From JBFLXR01 sp040757065 (GTDB taxonomy: Bacteria > Pseudomonadota > Gammaproteobacteria > Burkholderiales > Gallionellaceae): a stretch of 64,000 nucleotides of DNA. The DNA is taken from NCBI GenBank assembly GCA_040757065.1, contig JBFLXR010000001.1:134656-198655 (forward strand). The letters are read 5' to 3'. Numbering within the stretch: position 1 is the stretch's first letter; the number at the start of each line of letters is the position of its first letter. Shown in pieces: positions 59,043 through 64,000 of this stretch. The notes under the pieces were generated by a model. That model saw only the letters and a program-made list of their open reading frames with translations. It had not been told where the DNA came from and did no database searches. The position numbers and the translations under genes were made by a program.

Positions 59043-59531
59043 ATGTTAACCAAGGATACAGTTTGTGGAATGCAGGTCGAATCGGGCAAACACCAGATTG
59101 AATATCTCGGTCAGTCGTATTTTTTCTGTTCCAGCCAATGCCGAGAGAGATTCCTTGCGAATCCGCACTTGTATATTGGCATTCCGGGGCAGAAGGCCCC
59201 GAAGCAGGAAGGGATGTCAGTGATCAAGCAGAGAAAATTGCGGCTGGCCCAACCTTTGTCGCCAGATCATGCAAAGTTGTTGAACGAGTCATTGCAGTCC
59301 ATGATGGGCATTCAGGCGGTGGGCATCGAAGGAAATAGCATACTGGTGACGTATGATCTGCTCCAAGCGACCGCTGAACAGATTGAGGAACGGTTGGCCG
59401 AGATCGGCGTACAGTTGGGCGAAGACTGGCCGGAGTGCTTGCGCCGGGCATTCGTGCACTATGAAGAGGAATGCGAGGTAGGGAATCTGGAGGTGCGTGA
59501 TGACGGATATGCTCATTGGCGTGACAGGTAA
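59043..59531 (+). CDS. YHS domain fused to the unassigned HMA-sized domain
   Basis: A 162-residue cytosolic protein. The N-terminal YHS domain (about 1-48) has Cys8, Cys29 and Cys33 (DTVCGMQV, YFFCSSQCRERF), a small metal-binding module also found at the CopA N-terminus. The remainder (about 62-150) is the same domain as in the protein at 52537-52881, with VTYDL and LRRAFVHYEEECEVGNL. The CxxC of true HMA domains is missing. An ATG at 59028 is in frame, but 59043 has GGAG upstream. A cytosolic metal chaperone role is plausible. Confidence 0.75.
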   Translation: MLTKDTVCGMQVESGKHQIEYLGQSYFFCSSQCRERFLANPHLYIGIPGQKAPKQEGMSVIKQRKLRLAQPLSPDHAKLLNESLQSMMGIQAVGIEGNSILVTYDLLQATAEQIEERLAEIGVQLGEDWPECLRRAFVHYEEECEVGNLEVRDDGYAHWRDR

Positions 59532-59543
59532 AAGGCGACCGGG

Positions 59544-60764
59544 ATGGACATGGGACGCACAATTCCAGCCACGGCGCTGACGCCAAGCCGCTTTGTGGTT
59601 CTGCTTTCCGCCGCCACGGCGGTTTCCATGGCATATGGCGTTACCTTGCCGTTTCTGCCATTCATTCTGGAAAGGGTATTGCAACCGGGGCAGCTAGGTG
59701 CTGTCCCATGGCACACCGGTTTGTTGACAGCCTCATACACCTTGGCTTTGTTTCTTCTTTCGCCCCTGTGGGGCGTGTTGTCAGACCGGCTTAACCGGCG
59801 TGCTGTGATTTCGCTTGGGCTGATCGGCAGCGGTGCCAGTTTGGTTTTGCTCGATAATGTTTCGAACCTAACGATGCTATACGCATCACGGATGCTGGGA
59901 GGCATATTTGCAGCTGCGGTACTTCCCGCCGTACTGGCATATATCGCCGAAGCATGCACAGCATCTGAACGTCCAAGAAAATTTGCAATTGTCGCTTCTT
60001 TCACATCGCTTGGTTTCATGCTAGGTCCTATGGTTGGCGGGTGGCTTTCATCCATGGTCCTGTCGCCTTCAGACGGCATGCGGGTGGTTGGTGTGCTAAT
60101 GCTGGACTCGCCATTTTTTGTAATCGCCCTAGTAAGTATCTTGTGTGCATTGGGGACGGTACTGCTGTCCGTGTCGCATAACCTGCCTCGCATAGCCGCA
60201 GATGATCAAGTAAGCCCCACAGATAAGAAACAGATTCGATTGGCGCTGTTGCTTACCGTCATAACGGTGTTTGGCGTAAGTACCGCCGAGGTGGGCATAA
60301 CCCTTCTGGGTAAACAATCTTTATTATTTGATCCGAGCACAATCAGCCAGTTTTTTGTGGTTTGTAGCCTTGTCATGATTACCGTCCAGATAGGGATTTT
60401 CCCGATGCTGATGCACAAATTCTCAATTCAGACCCTGCTTGTAATCGCTTTTGTTCTTGGTACGCTCGGGCTGGGGGCGCTTCCCTATGCGAGATCCATA
60501 CCAGCCATAGACGTACTGTTTGGCATGATCGCCGCCGGAACCGGGATTCTCGTCCCGATTCTGTCCAGTGTGATCTCTGCGGCAGCGGGGCAAGGACAGG
60601 GTAAGGCGTTTGGTCAACAGGCATCTGCTGCAAATTTAGGGCAGGCTATTGCTGCAGCCTCAACGGGTGCACTTTTTTTTGCTCAGCCTGGCACGCCATT
60701 TTTAATCGCTGCATCAATGCTGGCAGCAAGTGCTGCGATTGTTTCGCAGTGGGAAATATCCTAA
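59544..60764 (+). CDS. Major facilitator superfamily transporter
   Basis: A 406-residue inner-membrane transporter with 12 predicted spans. The loop 2-3 motif GVLSDRLNRR fits the MFS consensus GxLaDrxGrR, and the second half has the matching QQASAANLGQAIAAASTGAL pattern near span 10-11. It resembles the drug:H+ antiporter 1 (TetA-like) group. Substrate unknown. It closes the plus-strand island; the following 100 bases are AT-rich and lead to oppositely oriented phage genes. Confidence 0.88.
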   Translation: MDMGRTIPATALTPSRFVVLLSAATAVSMAYGVTLPFLPFILERVLQPGQLGAVPWHTGLLTASYTLALFLLSPLWGVLSDRLNRRAVISLGLIGSGASLVLLDNVSNLTMLYASRMLGGIFAAAVLPAVLAYIAEACTASERPRKFAIVASFTSLGFMLGPMVGGWLSSMVLSPSDGMRVVGVLMLDSPFFVIALVSILCALGTVLLSVSHNLPRIAADDQVSPTDKKQIRLALLLTVITVFGVSTAEVGITLLGKQSLLFDPSTISQFFVVCSLVMITVQIGIFPMLMHKFSIQTLLVIAFVLGTLGLGALPYARSIPAIDVLFGMIAAGTGILVPILSSVISAAAGQGQGKAFGQQASAANLGQAIAAASTGALFFAQPGTPFLIAASMLAASAAIVSQWEIS

Positions 60765-60867
60765 GTGAAAAAGTACTGCTATTATCCTGACGGATTGCAA
60801 AAATTCAAATAGTGACAGGTACAGTGTGCATCAATCTTTACCAACTTAGAATTTGTTTATTTGGGGT

Positions 60868-61398
60868 TCATTGCGCTGTGGACAAGTGTCCAATTACCAC
60901 ATCCTTCCGTGCGCTTCCGGCGCTAGAGCCAAAGTAATATCCCAGCACCAATCCCAGTGCCATATCCAGCGTGCCCATCGAGCGCAGCACTATCTCCCGC
61001 ATCTCCTGCGGTACGATGTGAGACAAGATGTACCACTGCACAGACAAATACCCAACGACCACGATGGCAGCGAGGATGCGCGGCGTCCAACTGTCGCCGG
61101 TTTTGATTTCCCGGTCGCGCGCATTGGCGCGGTCTTCGGCAGCGATCTTGGCCAGATCGACACCGATGGCAGCCATGTCCTTCTCGAACTGCTGATCGGC
61201 CTGCTTGATAGCAAGCAGGTCGGCAGGCGTGGCCTGCGCAATCGCAGCGGACACCTGTTGCTCGGTCGCGTTGGGTACGCCGACTGCTTCACCGATCGCC
61301 CGGATGGCGACTCCGGCCAATCCCAGTTCCGGTACCAGCGCGGTTGCCAGACTCGGTGCAATGGTCGCCACCGCTTTCTTCCAATCAAAGTCACTCAT
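60868..61398 (-). CDS. Phage holin-like membrane protein
   Basis: A 176-residue protein with an N-terminal hydrophobic segment (ATIAPSLATALVPELGLAGVA), a charged helical middle and two C-terminal spans (ILAAIVVVGYLSVQWYIL, LDMALGLVLGYYFGSSAG). The plan resembles three-span holins of tailed phages and gene transfer agents. It would permeabilise the inner membrane for the endolysin encoded directly upstream in transcription order. Last gene of the visible phage unit. Confidence 0.75.
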   Translation of the reverse strand: MSDFDWKKAVATIAPSLATALVPELGLAGVAIRAIGEAVGVPNATEQQVSAAIAQATPADLLAIKQADQQFEKDMAAIGVDLAKIAAEDRANARDREIKTGDSWTPRILAAIVVVGYLSVQWYILSHIVPQEMREIVLRSMGTLDMALGLVLGYYFGSSAGSARKDVVIGHLSTAQ

Positions 61399-61408
61399 TG
61401 TTGCCTCC

Positions 61409-61858
61409 TCATGCCATCATCGTTTTGCCAGCCTTGAAATCCGCCAGCGTCAGTCCACAGGTGTACTGGAAATGCGCCATCTCCCGGAAGGTTGTCCAGC
61501 GACCCGCCCATTCCAGCCCGCAGGCTTCGCCGATCTCCCCGAGCCGCTGCCACACGGCACGGTCAGTACCGGTAGTGCCCCAGACAGGTTTGCCGCAACG
61601 CAACGGCAGCACATCGAAAGCGCAACGCCAGTTGTGCCAGCTGTCCCCGGCGCGGGCATTGGTTACCACCTTGCCGGGACTGGTCCTGCCGCGCGCGTAG
61701 ATCGAGCTCTGTGCTTCGAAATCACGATAGGTGCTGGTGGCGATCACCGTGATGCCCTGTGCCCGCAATTCCGAATCGGCGGCACACGCCGCAAAGAAGG
61801 CCTCCGCGCGTTTGCGGGCAGGTGGGGCCAGTTCATTCAGATCACGACTGTCGATCAT
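61409..61858 (-). CDS. Phage M15-family peptidase endolysin
   Basis: A 149-residue VanY-like zinc peptidase that would cut the peptidoglycan stem peptide. Metal ligands are the His and Asp of SWHNWRCAFDV and the His of MAHFQY. The Gly after the first His motif in many relatives is Arg here. Catalytic Glu lies just before the last His. No signal peptide, so export depends on the holin. Its stop and start touch both neighbouring lysis genes. Confidence 0.88.
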   Translation of the reverse strand: MIDSRDLNELAPPARKRAEAFFAACAADSELRAQGITVIATSTYRDFEAQSSIYARGRTSPGKVVTNARAGDSWHNWRCAFDVLPLRCGKPVWGTTGTDRAVWQRLGEIGEACGLEWAGRWTTFREMAHFQYTCGLTLADFKAGKTMMA

Positions 61859-62127
61859 TTTTTCCTCGCTTCCAGAGTGGTGACACGGCGATCCATGTCA
61901 TGCATCATTTGATTGACCAGTGCGGCATCGCGCATGGCGTCATTCCGGGTGTAGCGCTCGTCGCGCATCTCCTTTACCTGACCGGACAGGTTGTCCAATT
62001 TGCTCGACACGCTGGACAGCCACCAGATGCCGGTGGCGGTCTGGGTGACGATCGCCACGATCAGCGCCAGCGGGATTTCTTTGCCGACATGCCAGTGTTC
62101 GCGTTCACCAGTGGTGTTCGGATTCAT
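61855..62127 (-). CDS. Small phage membrane protein of the lysis region
   Basis: A 90-residue protein with one membrane span (IPLALIVAIVTQTATGIWWL, about 20-39) followed by a charged coiled coil (SSKLDNLSGQVKEMRDERY). The single span plus coiled coil is typical of phage holin partners or spanin-like proteins. The ATG at 62127 has AGGGAGCAAGCAA upstream. It overlaps the endolysin gene by 4 bases. The family is not identified. Confidence 0.7.
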   Translation of the reverse strand: MNPNTTGEREHWHVGKEIPLALIVAIVTQTATGIWWLSSVSSKLDNLSGQVKEMRDERYTRNDAMRDAALVNQMMHDMDRRVTTLEARKK

Positions 62128-62492
62128 TTGCTTGCTCCCTTCGGATATTTGGTTTTGATGGCGGCGCATGCCGAGATGTACGCTGCTTCCTGTGCCAGCC
62201 CGGCTTCCCGGATGGCAGGATCGCTGGAAGCTTTCTTGACCTGCGCATCGATGTAGTCCTGCATCGGCGGATATTCGGCGACACGTTTGTCCCGATAGGC
62301 GATAGCGTCCTGCTCGGCCTGCCAGACGGCAGTTTCGGCTTCGATGGAGTGGAGATCGGGAGTTGGATCGTGCTCATGCAGCCAGACCAGTTGCACGCCG
62401 TTGCCGTCATGGAAATCCACCAGGTGGTAATCGATATCCAGCTTGTATTGCGGGAAGGCTCGCTCCATCCCGTGTGCGTTGATGTTTGCCAT
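62124..62492 (-). CDS. Phage tail-region hypothetical protein
   Basis: A 122-residue protein with no span or signal. It contains VWLHEHDPTPDL-like acidic motifs (here QLVWLHEHDPTPDLHSIEAE) and the YPPMQDYIDAQVKKAS segment common in proteins encoded just after tail-fibre genes (XkdW-like or assembly-chaperone-like). AAGGAGCAAAGC supports the ATG at 62492. It starts 11 bases after the tail-fibre stop. A tail-fibre assembly role is a guess from position. Confidence 0.6.
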   Translation of the reverse strand: MANINAHGMERAFPQYKLDIDYHLVDFHDGNGVQLVWLHEHDPTPDLHSIEAETAVWQAEQDAIAYRDKRVAEYPPMQDYIDAQVKKASSDPAIREAGLAQEAAYISACAAIKTKYPKGASK

Positions 62493-62502
62493 GCTTTGCT
62501 CC

Positions 62503-63462
62503 TTAACCCATGTAGACCATCTCAAGCTGGCAGCCGCCAACACCCCAACTGTCGCCCCAGAAGTCAGCGTTCATCGCCACGTTCGGATTGCCCCACAGCG
62601 CGACAGTCGTGCCAGCCGCGAGATAGCGTGTCGTCTGGCCTGATACGCTGATCTTGAGACCGGCTGCCGCAGCCCATGAGTAGCCGCAGCCGAAGTAGTG
62701 CGCGACCGCGCCGTTGAGCGCCAATGCGACGTTGAAGGCGTTGTAGGCCGCAGTCGGGTTGATGGCGGTGAGCACCGCCGAGATTTCGTACTGGCCGCTT
62801 TGCAGGACGGTGAAAAGGCCAGTCGCCGCGTTGTGCGAGATGAAGGCGCTGCCATTAGTGTTCACCAGCGCGGTATTCAGAATGATCTGGCTCCAAGCCG
62901 CTGCCGTCATGGTTTGCACCGCACCTGACCGATACGCCGCATACGTCCCACGCTTGGGCGAGGTGCCCTGTGTATCCGAGATGAACTCGCAGTTCGTGCC
63001 GTTGCAGTACAGCATCGAAATCTCACCCTGCGAGATCGTCTGGCCAGTACCGAGTGCGGTTTTGACGGTCAGGGTGAATGCGCCGGTGGTGAGGTTTTCC
63101 ACGGCGAATGGGGGCATGTTGTTCGGCACCACCAATATCTGGTTGGCCGTCAGTGCGCCGTTAACCTCGAAGCTGGCGGCTTCGCCCTCGGCCTCGGTCA
63201 GCGTGTAGGTTCCCCCGGTGAGCGTCTTGACCACATTGCCGCCGATACCGCTCATGGCAGCAATCGGTACCCAGACAGTATTGGCGGCGTCGCGCATCTT
63301 GAGCAGTCCGGTCGAGGTATCCGCCCAGAACTGGTAGGGACTGGGTGTGCCCGGCGGCGTGGCTCCGGAGAAACAGGTCTTGAGCGTATCCAGTGCGTTG
63401 TTGACGGAGGCGAGCACCTGCGCGCCCGTGCCGTCGGCAATGACGAGAGAGTTTTGAGACAT
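62503..63462 (-). CDS. Phage tail-fibre-like protein
   Basis: A 319-residue protein. The N-terminal region has the TLKTCFSGATPPGTPSPYQFWADTSTGLLKMRDA pattern (about 25-60) seen in tail fibres that begin with a short adhesin linker. The C-terminal half is a beta-rich C1q/TNF-like receptor-binding domain (SAFISHNAATGLFTVLQSGQYEISAVL, TTVALWGNPN). It would bind the host surface. The start has a weak site after the preceding stop. Confidence 0.75.
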   Translation of the reverse strand: MSQNSLVIADGTGAQVLASVNNALDTLKTCFSGATPPGTPSPYQFWADTSTGLLKMRDAANTVWVPIAAMSGIGGNVVKTLTGGTYTLTEAEGEAASFEVNGALTANQILVVPNNMPPFAVENLTTGAFTLTVKTALGTGQTISQGEISMLYCNGTNCEFISDTQGTSPKRGTYAAYRSGAVQTMTAAAWSQIILNTALVNTNGSAFISHNAATGLFTVLQSGQYEISAVLTAINPTAAYNAFNVALALNGAVAHYFGCGYSWAAAAGLKISVSGQTTRYLAAGTTVALWGNPNVAMNADFWGDSWGVGGCQLEMVYMG

Positions 63463-63470
63463 GGGAACTC

Positions 63471-64000
63471 CTAATAGCCCTTGGCGAGCCAGTTGATATT
63501 GCGAGCCACACCGACACCGGCATTGGTGATTTGAACCGTGAAGCCAGTCGTCGTGGGTTGTGCCGGAAACGCAATGACGTCTCCGGCCACAGGGTTGAGG
63601 ATGGTGATCTGCACGTTCGGTACGATCTGGAAAGGCGTGGCGAACACGACCGCCTTGCCCGCCGCCGGAACCGCCAGCGCCGTACCGGTATCCACCCGGT
63701 CGGGCATATCGACCGAGAAGGTCATGCCGGTCAGGATGGTGGATACGGTCGGATCAGCCGAGATCAGCTTCACCCGGAAGCGGAAACGCCGGGCGATGTA
63801 TTGCCCCGGCACGAACGGTCGCCAGCCTTGCCAGACGAGGTTGTTCTGGGCGGTGTCGATCTCGATCGCCAGACTCGACTTGCCCGAGAAATTCCCCTGC
63901 ACGCTCGCCTGCGCCGAGAACACTGGAATCGTCGACACCAGCGCAAACGGCGTATCGGATGCGGCTTGCACACCAACTGATACGTTGCAGGCTTGGGCCG
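63471..64000 (-). CDS. Phage tail protein, C-terminal part, runs off the window
   Basis: The frame is open to the right edge, so the start lies outside the window; at least 175 residues are present. The visible part is beta-rich with repeated Val/Thr strands and ends GVARNINWLAKGY. FVPGQYIARRFRFRVKLISAD resembles the C-terminal domain of large phage tail tip (host specificity or J-like) proteins. A GTG at 63971 is an internal codon, not necessarily a start. Confidence 0.7.
   Translation of the reverse strand, partial: AQACNVSVGVQAASDTPFALVSTIPVFSAQASVQGNFSGKSSLAIEIDTAQNNLVWQGWRPFVPGQYIARRFRFRVKLISADPTVSTILTGMTFSVDMPDRVDTGTALAVPAAGKAVVFATPFQIVPNVQITILNPVAGDVIAFPAQPTTTGFTVQITNAGVGVARNINWLAKGY

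Noticed and set aside
1..64000. CRISPR arrays, rRNA operons and insertion sequences
   Set aside because: No regularly spaced short repeats, no rRNA-like stretches and no transposase frames were seen in the window.

Overview
The window looks like chromosome of a betaproteobacterium. The housekeeping proteins (PurL, SdhCDAB-SdhE, hexameric-type GltA, SucAB, MltD, YgfZ) have the form usual in that class, and a Nitrosomonadales/Gallionellaceae-like iron- or metal-habitat organism is my best guess. That placement is inference from protein style, not from a marker gene search.

Bases 1-9.9 kb hold core genes. The 3' part of purL converges on a long minus-strand unit (bcp, PIN-PhoH, GST, msrB, yciB, yciI, bolA family, periplasmic PPIase) across a bidirectional terminator. 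A hemerythrin / tadA / L,D-transpeptidase unit follows on the plus strand. From 9.9 to 22.9 kb come a CbiM-like membrane protein with ygfZ, a Gln/Ala-rich unknown, a four-gene peptide ABC importer (YejABEF/Opp type, with an unusual doubly anchored binding protein), mltD, a PilZ c-di-GMP receptor and a hexose-phosphate mutarotase. From 22.9 to 33.9 kb lies a TCA block: mdh divergent from sdhCDAB-sdhE-gltA-sucA-sucB-acuI, ending in tRNA-Leu(UAG).

From 33.9 to 43.3 kb the content turns regulatory. There is an MscS channel, a TetR repressor with its own overlapping promoter/operator driving a c'-type cytochrome, a three-gene phosphorelay (hybrid-less kinase, CheY-like regulator, REC-PAS-GAF-HD-GYP), and a divergent SDR/AraC pair. 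The SDR/AraC pair is framed by a 69-bp direct repeat whose terminator hairpin loop is inverted between the two copies.

From 43.3 to 60.8 kb every gene is on the plus strand and the block reads as an acquired copper/silver (monovalent cation) resistance island. It contains an excisionase-like HTH gene beside a tmRNA T-arm-like sequence, a CzcI-like protein, cusC-cusB(F)-cusA, a CDF exporter whose 3' end is fused to a relic of a second cusA, DUF2231, His/Met-rich periplasmic proteins, cusF, a DUF5676 protein, a lipoprotein, a START-like/HD-GYP fusion, copA with YHS and two heavy-metal-binding motifs, DUF411, DUF2933, an ICMT-type methyltransferase, a YHS fusion and an MFS transporter. Two genes in the island share an HMA-sized domain with a distinctive conserved C-terminal motif that I cannot assign. 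No metal-sensing regulator is visible in the island. From 60.9 kb to the right end the minus strand carries prophage tail and lysis genes.
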